From Acidobacteriota bacterium (GTDB lineage Bacteria; Acidobacteriota; Thermoanaerobaculia; Multivoradales; Multivoraceae), in the NCBI GenBank assembly GCA_029263415.1, contig JAJCXN010000015.1, positions 1 to 64,000 on the forward strand: DNA of 64,000 nucleotides. Direction: 5' to 3'. The position numbers were made by a program, and so were the translations under genes. Numbering within the stretch: the stretch's first letter is position 1; every line of letters begins with the position of its first letter. Below, in pieces: positions 45,691 through 54,103 of the stretch. The notes under the pieces are model-generated. The model did no database searches and was not told the DNA's origin. It was given only the letters and a program-made list of their open reading frames with translations.

Positions 45691-46030
45691 TCAGATGTCT
45701 CGCAGTGTCCGCATCAGCGAAACGCCCAACAATACGCCGACCGCAAGCCGCCGCCGGTTCCAGCGGACAACGGCATCGCGAGCAAGCTGGGTCGAAAACT
45801 CGGGCGATCCGCGCCCAGTCGAGAAGCTGCCATGGCGACCGAACGCCAGCCATCCCAAGAAGACCACACAGGCTGTTGACATCATTGGTAGACAAAACCG
45901 AGCGAGGTTGAGAGCCAATCGCTGATCGACTGCACCGCGCCGCAAGCCGCCTCTGGAAATGCGAGAGCGGTAGGCACACCAAGGCTAGTAGAGCGAGGCT
46001 GGCGCCGAAGGTGGCCCAGTCAATTAGCAT
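45691..46030 (-). pseudogene. Decayed LysE-family exporter gene
   Basis: Two overlapping minus-strand frames look like pieces of one gene. From 46030 the frame reads MLIDWATFGASLALLAL, a LysE-type start. In another frame, ending at 45691, comes a C-terminal part: STACVVFLGWLAFGRHGS, then RWNRRRLAVGVLLGVSLM, like the closing helices of LysE translocators. The middle of the protein (PGP motif and the 80-100 residues after it) is missing and the frames are shifted. The identification rests on short stretches only. Confidence 0.45.
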
Positions 46031-46216
46031 GCCGTTCTCCCGTTGTGAGAAGGCATTCTAAACCCACGCGTGAAGCGAAGCTCTTACGGACCGCGCCTTG
46101 ATGAATGCGAGCTGCACGGCACAGAACCGGATCCCTGGTCGCGAGCGACCCGCAAGCGCGTCTCGCTCGCCAGCTCAAATGGCCCGACACCAGAACCCAT
46201 CCTCAAGCCGAGACGT

Positions 46217-46630
46217 CTACCTCGTCTTTCGGACCCCGAACTGGCTAATCAGAAGTGCCGCCCCGGTCATTGCCACACCCTTCAGGAAGAACGATGTCTG
46301 GATCGCTTGCATGGTGGCATCTTCGGTCGTGACCATCTCGTAGCCGTGCACAACGACCGTCACCGGCACCAGAAACAGCACCAGTAACCAGCCACCGAAC
46401 TTGGCGTAGCGATTGAACAAGATCATGGCGGCACCTAGGAGTTCCACCAGACCTGAGATCAAAACCCAGAACGTGCGCCCTGGAATGGCCTCGTGCATGA
46501 GCGACACATAGCCATCGATGTCGGTGAAGTGGGTGATGCCCGAAAGGAAGAAGATCGCAGTGAAGCAGAGACGGCCAACGACGCCGAATGCGGGATGCTG
46601 GAGTGGGTCGACGAATCGATTCTTGTTCAT
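46217..46630 (-). CDS. DoxX family membrane protein
   Basis: 137 residues with four membrane helices (LCFTAIFFLSGITHF, FWVLISGLVELLGAAMIL, GGWLLVLFLVPVTVVVHG, FFLKGVAMTGAALLIS). GITHF after the first helix is a DoxX landmark. The family includes quinol-oxidase-associated proteins and many of unknown role. AAGGA six bases before the ATG at 46630 supports the start. The next gene in the same direction lies about 60 bases upstream, so the two may be co-transcribed. Confidence 0.85.
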   Translation of the reverse strand: MNKNRFVDPLQHPAFGVVGRLCFTAIFFLSGITHFTDIDGYVSLMHEAIPGRTFWVLISGLVELLGAAMILFNRYAKFGGWLLVLFLVPVTVVVHGYEMVTTEDATMQAIQTSFFLKGVAMTGAALLISQFGVRKTR

Positions 46631-46688
46631 GTCAGTCCTTCAGTGTCGTGATTGGCCGTTACCGGCTTGTTCTGCTAGTTCAGGACGC

Positions 46689-47192
46689 TCACCGTGCAGC
46701 GATGCACTCGATCTCCACGACTGCACCAAGCGCGAGCTCGTTGACGCCGATTGTTGCCCTCGCCGGAGGCGCGTCGCCGACGGCGGCCAGCCAGGCCTCG
46801 TTCATCGCGGCGAAGTCGTTCATGTCGGTGAGGTAGACGATGCACTTGGCAAGCTGGGCCATCGACGAACCAGCTTCCTCAAGGATCACCTGGACGTTGT
46901 CCATGATCTGAGTTGTCTGAGGACCGACACCTCCATCTACTAGCTCGATCGACTTTGGCTTGGTGCCTAAGGTTCCTGAAACGAACACCAAGTCGCCAAT
47001 GGTGGTCGCGTGGGAGAACGCAGGTAGTCGTCCAAGAGCATCGACGTTGATGCGCGGGACTTGGGTTGGTTCGCTCACAGCTGCCTCCTCATGCAGGGCC
47101 TGTTCTGTCGGTTCGACGCAGGCAATCGTCAACGCCGCGATCCCAGTAATTACCAACAATCTCGCCTGAGCACGATTCAGTTCTAGCTTCAT
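46689..47192 (-). CDS. RidA/YjgF-like protein with lipoprotein signal
   Basis: About 167 residues. The start at 47192 opens a signal peptide ending in a lipobox (ITGIAALTIAC), then a tether of about 30 residues, then a RidA fold: HATTIGDLVFVSGTLGTKP, TTQIMDNVQVILEEAGSSMAQLAKCIVYLTDMNDFAAMNEA, ARATIGVNELALGAVVEIE. The Arg of ARATIGV is the residue that binds the imine substrate's carboxylate in RidA. RidA proteins are normally cytosolic 2-aminoacrylate deaminases; export to the periplasm as a lipoprotein is unusual. AGGA lies about eight bases before the ATG. Confidence 0.82.
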   Translation of the reverse strand: MKLELNRAQARLLVITGIAALTIACVEPTEQALHEEAAVSEPTQVPRINVDALGRLPAFSHATTIGDLVFVSGTLGTKPKSIELVDGGVGPQTTQIMDNVQVILEEAGSSMAQLAKCIVYLTDMNDFAAMNEAWLAAVGDAPPARATIGVNELALGAVVEIECIAAR

Positions 47193-47301
47193 GAGGGATC
47201 CTGGGAGTAGATTGGGGGTGAGCCCCAAATGTAACGCGGTTTCGCACTTTCGGTTGGGCTCTTCACCCCACAAATCCTAACGACGACCAAAGAGAATCCC
47301 T

Positions 47302-48351
47302 GTGCCGATTGCAGACCTACAACGCCAAACCATCACCGAAGACCCACCAAACCGCGAGACGCCGCTCCCCGCGCTGCTCGAACAGTTCACTCCCAACGAT
47401 CTGTTCTATATCCGCAGCAACTTCTCAGTGCCGCCAATCGACCTCGCAACTCACCGGGTTGCAGTCAGCGGCCGTGTCAATGCGGAACAGTCTTTCAGCC
47501 TCGCGGAGCTCAAGGCGCTCGGTACAGCAACCGAGATCGCCACTTTCGAATGCGCTGGTAACGCGCGCCTGTCGATGGACCCAGTCCCAGCCGGCACCGC
47601 CTGGGGCTGGGGCGCGGCATCAACGGCTCGCTTCACAGGGGTGCCGTTGCGTCATGTCTTGAACGCGGCCGGACCGAATGACGATGTAGTGGAGATCGCT
47701 TTTGAGGGCGCGGATCACGGCACCCTGGACGACGGGCGCAACATTCACTTTGAACGCAGTCTGCCGCTCGAAACTGCACTTCGTCCAGATGTGCTGTTGG
47801 CTTGGCAGATGAATGGAGAGCCGCTGCCTGCTGAGAATGGTGCACCGCTGCGACTCGTGGTCCCTGGCTGGTACGGAGTGGCATCGGTGAAATGGGTGAC
47901 CCATATCCGTGCCTTGAACACCCCGCTAGAAGCTCACTTTCAAACCGAACGGTACGTCTACAGCGGCGAGCAGGGTTTAGCGGATGGCACTCCCGTGCGC
48001 CGCATGCGCGTGCGCTCCTTGATCGCACAACCAACAGACGGAGAGGCGCTGAGTGGCGCTCAGACCACCAAAATTGCCGGCGTAGCTTGGTCGGGCGAAG
48101 GCGAAGTCTCAGCGGTGGAGGTCTCAGTGGATGGCGGCGAGACATGGCAGCCCGCTATCCTCGGCGACCCACCTGGGGAAGGCGTGTCGCGACTGTGGCA
48201 CATCAGCTGGACGCCGAACCAGACCGGTAGCGTCAGCATCCTTGCGCGCGCTCAAGACACCGCTGGCAACCGTCAACCGCGCGACCCAGTGTGGAACGAA
48301 CTAGGTTACGGCAACAATCTGATCCATGAGATCAGGGTGGAGATTCGATGA
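47302..48351 (+). CDS. Sulfite oxidase-family molybdenum-cofactor oxidoreductase
   Basis: 349 residues. The Moco domain holds the ligand Cys in TFECAGNARLSM, preceded by FYIRSNFSVP and followed by LRLVVPGWYGVASVKW, all standard for the SO family. The C-terminal domain is the Mo-co dimerisation Ig fold (IAGVAWSGEGEVSAVEVSVD). No signal peptide or heme domain is present, so it is either cytoplasmic or exported with a partner. The substrate could be sulfite or another oxo compound. The start is a GTG. The stop overlaps the ATG of the M24 gene (ATGA). It is divergent from the RidA gene. Confidence 0.87.
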   Translation: MPIADLQRQTITEDPPNRETPLPALLEQFTPNDLFYIRSNFSVPPIDLATHRVAVSGRVNAEQSFSLAELKALGTATEIATFECAGNARLSMDPVPAGTAWGWGAASTARFTGVPLRHVLNAAGPNDDVVEIAFEGADHGTLDDGRNIHFERSLPLETALRPDVLLAWQMNGEPLPAENGAPLRLVVPGWYGVASVKWVTHIRALNTPLEAHFQTERYVYSGEQGLADGTPVRRMRVRSLIAQPTDGEALSGAQTTKIAGVAWSGEGEVSAVEVSVDGGETWQPAILGDPPGEGVSRLWHISWTPNQTGSVSILARAQDTAGNRQPRDPVWNELGYGNNLIHEIRVEIR

Positions 48352-49754
48352 ATCAAATGACGACCAATCTGTGCCCCGTGCACCGCAAGCTAAAGCGCTT
48401 CGGAATGCAAACGATGCTTCTAGTGATCGCGATCGTCACCGCCAGCGAGGCTGCCTGGGCGCAACGCATGGACTATCCCCCCGAGGAGTTCATCGAGCGC
48501 CGCGCGCGCTTGTGCACCGAACTCAAGGCTAGCCTGTCCGCGAACACCGACCCCGGCACCGTCGTTCTGTTTTCAGCGACCTCACCCAGCATTGGCGTGC
48601 GCTTCCGCCAAGACCATGACTTCTACTACCTCACTGGCAACGAGGACAAAAACGCTGCGCTTGCGATCAACGTCGCCGACTGCGCCGCGTCTTTGTTCCT
48701 GCCACCCCAGACCGCCCGCGAAGCCAGTCGTGACGGTTGGAACTGGCTCGGTCAAGAGGGAGCCGACGAGCGCTGGGGCTTCGCCAAGATCTACGCTCTC
48801 CACTATCTCGACGAGTTCTTCGCGCGTCGCCGCGTCAGCGGCACTCAAACGCTGTGGGCTCGCCTCTCGGAGCGAGATCGCATCGACCAATCCCGCACTG
48901 ACGCTGCGCTCTACTTCGGCCGGCGCCTGGCCAATCCGTGGGGCGCCCAGCCCACGGAAGATTCTTGGCGCGCGAGCCAGCTCCGTCAACGCTATCCACA
49001 CTTCGACCTGCGCGACACAACACCCGCGATCGACGAGCTGCGCATGCACAAGACGCCGCTTGAGATCGAAGCCTTGCGCCGTACCGGACGCATCAGTGCC
49101 AAGGCGATCGAGCGCGCAATTGCTGCCACTGCACCGGGGCGCTTTGAATACGAACTCGAGGCCGAATCAACCCACGAGATGGTGAAGAACGGCGCAGAGC
49201 ATGCGGCCTACCCTGCGATCATCGGCTCAGGGGCCAACGGCAACATCTGGCACTACAACAGCAACGGCAAGCGGCTGGAAGCAGGCGAACTGATCGTCAT
49301 GGACTACGGGGCGTCGCTCGGCTACCAAACCATGGACATCACACGCACCTGGCCGGTCTCCGGCAAGTTCACCGACTTGCAGGCGCGCGCCTATCGCGCT
49401 GTACTCGAAGCGCAGAAGGCAATCATCGCCGCGATGAAGCCGGGCACTCTGCGCGAGGACACACGGCGCATCGCTCGCGAGATTTTCGACAAACACGGAT
49501 TTGAGGGCCACTACCCCGGCGGCGCTGGACACTTCGTCGGCATGGCGGTCCACGACGTTGGCGACTACTCCAGACCACTCGAAGAAGGCATGGTGATCGC
49601 GGTCGAACCGATCATCGAAATCACCGAAGAGAATCTGCACATCCGCATCGAAGACACAGTGCTGATCACCAAGGACGGCACCATCAATCTCAGTGCTTCG
49701 GTTCCCAAGGAGCTCGACGAAGTGCTCGCGCTCGTCGGCCGCGACGTCCGCTAG
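48348..49754 (+). CDS. M24 family Xaa-Pro aminopeptidase, exported
   Basis: 468 residues. A signal peptide (MLLVIAIVTASEAAWAQ) precedes YPPEEFIERRARL, the same mature N-terminus as the M24 protein at 15200. All five dinuclear metal ligands of aminopeptidase P are present: VMDYGAS and MDITRTWPV (two Asp), GHFVGMAVHDVG (His), VIAVEPIIEI (Glu) and HIRIEDTVLI (Glu). It removes an N-terminal residue before proline. The ATG overlaps the stop of the sulfite oxidase-family gene; no functional link between the two is obvious. Confidence 0.9.
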   Translation: MNQMTTNLCPVHRKLKRFGMQTMLLVIAIVTASEAAWAQRMDYPPEEFIERRARLCTELKASLSANTDPGTVVLFSATSPSIGVRFRQDHDFYYLTGNEDKNAALAINVADCAASLFLPPQTAREASRDGWNWLGQEGADERWGFAKIYALHYLDEFFARRRVSGTQTLWARLSERDRIDQSRTDAALYFGRRLANPWGAQPTEDSWRASQLRQRYPHFDLRDTTPAIDELRMHKTPLEIEALRRTGRISAKAIERAIAATAPGRFEYELEAESTHEMVKNGAEHAAYPAIIGSGANGNIWHYNSNGKRLEAGELIVMDYGASLGYQTMDITRTWPVSGKFTDLQARAYRAVLEAQKAIIAAMKPGTLREDTRRIAREIFDKHGFEGHYPGGAGHFVGMAVHDVGDYSRPLEEGMVIAVEPIIEITEENLHIRIEDTVLITKDGTINLSASVPKELDEVLALVGRDVR

Positions 49755-49784
49755 CGGCTAAAGCGTCGCGGCGGCATCGCGCGC

Positions 49785-50300
49785 CTACTCCACCGCCTTC
49801 AGCTCGATCTTGAAGGCCCCGCCCTGCCCGTTCAATACCGAGATGGTGAACTCGTCGTCAGCAGGGCGCGCGTAGGTCAAGCCCGCGATGCCGCCCTCTT
49901 CGGTCGCTTCCCAACTCACACTGCGCTCTTTGATCTCCTTCAAACGAAGAGTCTGCGGTCCCTCAGTCCTTGGCTTGAAGCCCGGATCCCACTGCTGAAC
50001 GCGCAGTACCAGCGTCTCGCCCTCCTCCTCGACCACAATCAACTCGATCATGCCGGTGGCCTCGGCGCTTGTCATCCTGACCAGAGCCGCGATCGAGCCC
50101 GCCTTGGGCTCAGCCCACTGCTCTTCGAGCACGTTGGGGCCCAGGGAACCGGCCCAGTTGCCGGTCATCCAAGCCAAGTCAGCGACCGTTGCCTTGGGTG
50201 AGTCATCAGCTGCGAAAGCAACGGAACCGCACAGTATGAGTGCGATCGAAACAAGACAAAGGCACAGGCAGCGGCGGCCAAAGGGGAACGGTCGTGACAT
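49785..50300 (-). CDS. DUF6265-like exported protein
   Basis: 171 residues with a signal peptide (LCLCLVSIALILCGSVAFA). The mature part VADLAWMTGNWAGSLG ... EEQWAEPKAGSIAALVRMT fits the DUF6265 family of lipocalin-like proteins of unknown function. A strong GGAGG seven bases upstream fixes the ATG at 50300. It is convergent with the M24 gene, with 30 bases between them. Confidence 0.78.
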   Translation of the reverse strand: MSRPFPFGRRCLCLCLVSIALILCGSVAFAADDSPKATVADLAWMTGNWAGSLGPNVLEEQWAEPKAGSIAALVRMTSAEATGMIELIVVEEEGETLVLRVQQWDPGFKPRTEGPQTLRLKEIKERSVSWEATEEGGIAGLTYARPADDEFTISVLNGQGGAFKIELKAVE

Positions 50301-50454
50301 AGCGAGACCTCCTTGATACTGAGGTAAGAGTCTGAATGGCAGTGGACGAGTAGGCCAATCACCATAGCAGCGCGAATCCTTCTGGCGATGTGGCGGCTTG
50401 CTTCAGGAACGGCGTAGTCAGTAGTGAACCAACTTCTTGACAAGGAAACCGCCC

Positions 50455-51438
50455 ATGCTCAAATCTCGACTCGTCCGCTCAACACCACGACGCACAACCG
50501 GGGTCATCCTCCGCGAATCATTAGTCCCCAAGCTCGGCTTCATCGCCACCCTATTGGCTTTCGTGCTCTGCGCGATGCCCTCGAGCGCCGACAACTTGGT
50601 AGATGGCGGCGATTTCGACATCCCGTCCGATGTGTTGGGGTGGGACAACGGGTTCGAGAATCGGGCCGTTGCCAGGGACCCACGCGACGTCCACAGTTCT
50701 TCCGATTCCGGATCTCTCAAATTCACCGACTCGAATCCGGCCGTGACGAGCGGCCTCTTCGCCGTAAGGCGGTGCTTTCTAGTGACTCCCGGCCTCGCCT
50801 ACCGAGTCAGCGCTCAAACGATGGTCCCCGCTGGACAGCCAAAGACCACCGAAGTCGGCATGTTTGCGTGGTACAGCGCGACCAGCAATTGCAGCACTGC
50901 TCACATTCTCAGAGAAGCCCAGAGTAACGATGTGGTGGTGACCGGTACCTGGCAGGATCTGTCGATCGAAGATACCGTCGCGCCCGAGTTCGCCCACTCG
51001 GTGTTGATCTTTATAGGTTCAAGGAAGCAACAAGCTGGCGGTTCGATTGATGTTCTCTTTGACGACATCGCAGTGAATGAGCTCACCGGCGCCTGCGAGG
51101 CGGCACCCGACACCCTCTGCCTGACTGACAACCGCTTCAGTGTCACGGTGGATTGGCTAACCCCCTTCGGTACCTCTGGAGTCGGAACTGCGGTGCCGAT
51201 GACTCTCGACTCGGGACTCTTCTGGTTCTTCGAACCCAGCAACCTGGAGGTGCTGATCAAGGTCCTCGATGTGTGCGCATTTGCACCCGACTTTTGGGTG
51301 TACTTCGCGGCAACCACCGACGTCAACTTCAGATTGACGGTGACGGACACCCAGACGGGAGCAATCCGTCAGTACCTCAATCCTCAAGGAGTTAGGGCCC
51401 AAGCCACTGCGGATAGCAGCGCCTTCCCTTGCCTATAG
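50455..51438 (+). CDS. Exported protein with carbohydrate-binding-like and acidobacterial C-terminal domain
   Basis: About 327 residues. The signal peptide is LGFIATLLAFVLCAMPSSA. The first half resembles a CBM4/9-like beta sandwich (NLVDGGDFD ... VLGWDNGF ... FDDIAVNE). The second half, starting near ALCLTDNRF-type TLCLTDNRFSVTVDW and containing GLFWFFEPSNLEVLIKVLD and FWVYFAATTDVNFRLTVTD, matches a domain I have met at the C-terminus of many exported proteins of Thermoanaerobaculia. Its role is unknown. The ATG at 50455 has AAGGAA eight bases upstream. Confidence 0.75.
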   Translation: MLKSRLVRSTPRRTTGVILRESLVPKLGFIATLLAFVLCAMPSSADNLVDGGDFDIPSDVLGWDNGFENRAVARDPRDVHSSSDSGSLKFTDSNPAVTSGLFAVRRCFLVTPGLAYRVSAQTMVPAGQPKTTEVGMFAWYSATSNCSTAHILREAQSNDVVVTGTWQDLSIEDTVAPEFAHSVLIFIGSRKQQAGGSIDVLFDDIAVNELTGACEAAPDTLCLTDNRFSVTVDWLTPFGTSGVGTAVPMTLDSGLFWFFEPSNLEVLIKVLDVCAFAPDFWVYFAATTDVNFRLTVTDTQTGAIRQYLNPQGVRAQATADSSAFPCL

Positions 51439-51575
51439 CGAGACACTGAGCGATCACACCGAGCGACCAGCCGCGGCACGACACACAGGACGAGTGGCAA
51501 CTTTGAGGGGTCAAGCGGCGTACCTTGACTTGAACCACCTAGAAACAACTCACTTCGCTGAGGCACGCACCAACC

Positions 51576-52568
51576 ATGACTGCTCAGAACCAGCCACGGC
51601 GCCAGCATCTGGCTCGTGTCGTCGTTCACCTATCGCTACCAGTTGCCATCCTCGCAGGCCTTGTCAACGCTGCTCCTGTCACGGCTCAAGACCCGCCGCG
51701 GGTCGTCACCACGATCGCGACCTTCGAGAGCGGCACTGGTGGGCTCACCGTCGCTCCTGACGGCAACCTCTACCATTCTGACTTCGGCAGCATGCTCGGT
51801 GGCCGGGGGACTGGCGGGGATCGAGTTTTCAAGGTCACACCTGAGGGTGAGGTTTCGGTCTTTGCTACCGGGCTCCGGGGCGCCTCGGGAAGCGAATGGG
51901 GACACGACGGCAATCTCTACCAATCCAGTATCGGTGGCAACACGCTGTCGCGAATCGACGCGGCGGGCAAAGTGACCACGGTGACCAGCAGCGGCCTCAC
52001 CAATCCGGTCGGGGTCGCACAGGAGCCGAGTGTTGATGGCAAGCCTGGGGACTTCCTTGTCGCCAACTGCGGCTCAGCCTCGATCCAGCGGGTAAGCCCA
52101 GATGGCACTTCGGCGGAGTGGGTCAAGAGTAGCCTCCTGGCTTGCCCCAATGGCCTTGTGATCGGTGACGCGGGCAACGTCTACGCTGCAAATTTCATGA
52201 ACGGCAACGTGGTGCAGATCACGCCTCAAAGTGAAGCGTCTGTGCTCGCTACGCTTCCAGGCAACAACAACGGACACCTCTTCTACCGCCACGACGCGCT
52301 GTGGGTAGTGGCACGCTCTGCTCATCAGATCTACCGCATTGATCTAGGTGCGGAGTCGCACGGCAAGATCACCCTGGTCGCTGGATCCGGTGAAAAGGGT
52401 GGGACCGATGGCGCAGCACTCAAAGCGAGCTTCTGTTACCCCAACGATCTTGGGTTCTCGCCGGACGGGCGCTACCTCTACGTCAACGAAGTCTCCGATC
52501 CTGCGAGTGACGGGCAACTGCTCTCCCCGAGCCGGATCCGTCGCATTGATCTCGGCGCCAGCCCCTAG
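51576..52568 (+). CDS. Exported SMP-30/NHL-type six-bladed propeller protein
   Basis: 330 residues with a signal peptide (VVVHLSLPVAILAGLVNAAPVTA). NHL/SMP-30 blades are visible: GGLTVAPDGNLYHSDFG, VFKVTPEGEVSVFATGL, LSRIDAAGKVTTV, ASIQRVSPDG, PNGLVIGDAGNVYAANF and PNDLGFSPDGRYLYVNE. Some members hydrolyse lactones; the catalytic metal ligands cannot be assigned with certainty here. It is monocistronic; a gap of about 140 bases separates it from the previous gene, without clear promoter or terminator. Confidence 0.82.
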   Translation: MTAQNQPRRQHLARVVVHLSLPVAILAGLVNAAPVTAQDPPRVVTTIATFESGTGGLTVAPDGNLYHSDFGSMLGGRGTGGDRVFKVTPEGEVSVFATGLRGASGSEWGHDGNLYQSSIGGNTLSRIDAAGKVTTVTSSGLTNPVGVAQEPSVDGKPGDFLVANCGSASIQRVSPDGTSAEWVKSSLLACPNGLVIGDAGNVYAANFMNGNVVQITPQSEASVLATLPGNNNGHLFYRHDALWVVARSAHQIYRIDLGAESHGKITLVAGSGEKGGTDGAALKASFCYPNDLGFSPDGRYLYVNEVSDPASDGQLLSPSRIRRIDLGASP

Positions 52569-52578
52569 AGCGGGGCAA

Positions 52579-52633
52579 CTCGCCAGTCCTGCTCATCACT
52601 CCTGCTTGCCAGTCCCACTCGCCAGCCCTACTC
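52579..52633. repeat. Three imperfect 16-bp repeats at a convergent junction
   Basis: CTCGCCAGTCCTGCTC (52579-52594), CTTGCCAGTCCCACTC (52605-52620) and CTCGCCAGCCCTACTC (52618-52633) are related 16-mers. They fill the gap between the propeller gene and the CnrX-like gene, and the third runs over the latter's stop codon, so the repeat may have arisen by local duplication. Confidence 0.5.
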
Positions 52634-53059
52634 GTCGCTGTCGGTTGGCAGAAAGTGATCACTGTGCTGGTCGCCGGCACCGTGCCTCGTCAGCCAATCG
52701 TGAAATGCCTGTCGTTGCTCGGCGCTCAAAAGGTCAGCGACCTCTCGATGGACCTTCTCCATGGCGATACTGAGTGATGGTCGCATGCTCTCCCAGCTTT
52801 GTTGAACAACGCTTTGGTGCTTCTCGAACACTTGATGGATATGGTCGAGCTGTTCGGGGTCTAGGTGCAAGGAGTCCTCGAGACTAGACATCGCGGCAGC
52901 GTGCACGGCGGCACCCGACAGGCCGAGGTCAGGGACGGTGGGTGAACCTGCGACCGAGTCGGATATTGAGTGGAGTCGCTCGAGGAAGACCCCGGCCACC
53001 ACACCAACCGCAAAGATCGAGACCAGAACAAGTGCTGCTCGAACCACAGAACCTTTCAT
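52628..53059 (-). CDS. CnrX/CpxP-like membrane-anchored periplasmic sensor
   Basis: 143 residues. An N-terminal membrane anchor (ALVLVSIFAVGVVAGVFLERL) is followed by a periplasmic all-helical domain of the heavy-metal resistance/CpxP type: LHLDPEQLDHIHQVFEKHQSVVQQSW and VADLLSAEQRQAFHDWL. The C-terminus is His/Asp-rich (HGAGDQHSDHF). In the cobalt-nickel CnrYXH system the CnrX sensor has this layout and frees an ECF sigma factor from an anti-sigma. The gene overlaps the preceding membrane protein gene by ATGA and is third in the sigma operon. Confidence 0.78.
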   Translation of the reverse strand: MKGSVVRAALVLVSIFAVGVVAGVFLERLHSISDSVAGSPTVPDLGLSGAAVHAAAMSSLEDSLHLDPEQLDHIHQVFEKHQSVVQQSWESMRPSLSIAMEKVHREVADLLSAEQRQAFHDWLTRHGAGDQHSDHFLPTDSDE

Positions 53060-53424
53060 TGGTCTTCCGCTCCATTCGACGGTGAGAACTCGGGCAGCAA
53101 TTCCGCCACGCTGGGAGCCTTAGCGCCCGCCATCAAACCAGCAGCCCGCTCGCCCGGGGTCAAGGACCGCTCCAATAGACCGGCAGATGTACCTTGCAAG
53201 GTTCGCGATTCTGGCAGCGTTGCCAGAAGAGCCACCATGGCGACCACTGACGCCGCGAGCAACCATGGAGCCTGGTGCGACAGTACTGAGAGCCAGTTCG
53301 GCGCTTCGACCATTCGAGTTGCCGCGTACCTAGACAGCGGGGCCGCTGCATCGGCCCGTACCTTCTGCGCGAGATCCTCCCAGAATTCCTCATCAACCGG
53401 CAGCGGCGAGCGTGGAAAGGTCAT
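53056..53424 (-). CDS. Single-pass membrane protein, probable anti-sigma factor
   Basis: 122 residues. A cytoplasmic N-terminal part (EEFWEDLAQKVRADAA) precedes one membrane helix (APWLLAASVVAMVALLATL) and a short periplasmic tail. No zinc-binding anti-sigma motif is visible. The start codon follows the sigma gene stop directly (TAGATG) and the end overlaps the CnrX-like gene by ATGA. Size, topology and position between sigma and sensor make it the candidate anti-sigma, as CnrY is in CnrYXH. This is inference from context. Confidence 0.7.
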   Translation of the reverse strand: MTFPRSPLPVDEEFWEDLAQKVRADAAAPLSRYAATRMVEAPNWLSVLSHQAPWLLAASVVAMVALLATLPESRTLQGTSAGLLERSLTPGERAAGLMAGAKAPSVAELLPEFSPSNGAEDQ

Positions 53425-53991
53425 CTAGCCGGCCTCCGGGGCGACTTGTAACGCACGCTTGATCCCATCGCGGCCGCGATAAAGATGGGTGCGCACTGTT
53501 CCCTCGGCGATGCCCAGCATGTGGCCGGCTTCAGCACTGGTAAAACCCTCGATCTCACATAGCCGGAGACAGGTCTGCTGCATAGGCGCCAGCGCATCGA
53601 TCGCGCCCTCGAGTGCGGTTGTCGTAGCGGCGTCTCTGCATGCGGGTTCTGCGGCAGTTTCTGCCAGCCTCTCGTCTGCCAAGGAATCAGTCGGCACGAG
53701 CGCAGCGCGACGTCTTCTCTTGGACTGCATCGACCGAACCACGTTACGCAAGATAGTGAAGAACCAGGGTTCAAACGGTCGGGCGGCGTCGTAGTCTGGT
53801 AGCGCACGTACTGCGCGATGAAAGGCCTCTTGGACGGCATCCTCAGCATCTGCAACTGAGCGGGTCGACTGCCACGCAAGAGCCATCCCGCGGCGCAAGT
53901 AGCGCCGAGCGAGTCGATCGAACGCGTCCGCATCGCCACCTTGGGCCGCCCGCGCAAGTTGCTCGTCGGTGCTTTCAGTTGCATGGCTCAT
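53425..53991 (-). CDS. ECF-type RNA polymerase sigma factor
   Basis: 188 residues. Region 2 is seen at FDRLARRYLRRGMALAWQST ... DAEDAVQEAFHRAVRALPDY, with RPFEPWFFTILRNVVRS. Region 4 is at LAPMQQTCLRLCEIEGFTSA, then LGIAEGTVRTHLYRGRDGI, the -35-binding helix-turn-helix. It should direct RNA polymerase to stress promoters, released from the membrane protein encoded next. The AGGAG before the ATG at 53991 is only two bases away, which is unusually close, but no better in-frame start exists. Confidence 0.92.
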   Translation of the reverse strand: MSHATESTDEQLARAAQGGDADAFDRLARRYLRRGMALAWQSTRSVADAEDAVQEAFHRAVRALPDYDAARPFEPWFFTILRNVVRSMQSKRRRRAALVPTDSLADERLAETAAEPACRDAATTTALEGAIDALAPMQQTCLRLCEIEGFTSAEAGHMLGIAEGTVRTHLYRGRDGIKRALQVAPEAG

Positions 53992-54103
53992 AGCTCCTAG
54001 TGCCTCGTCTGCCTAGAAAGGTCAGAGGAACTCCTTGAGCTTACCTATTTTGCACAGTTCCCCGTCGGCTCAAAGCGCAACGGGGAACCAGCGCCTAATA
54101 CCC

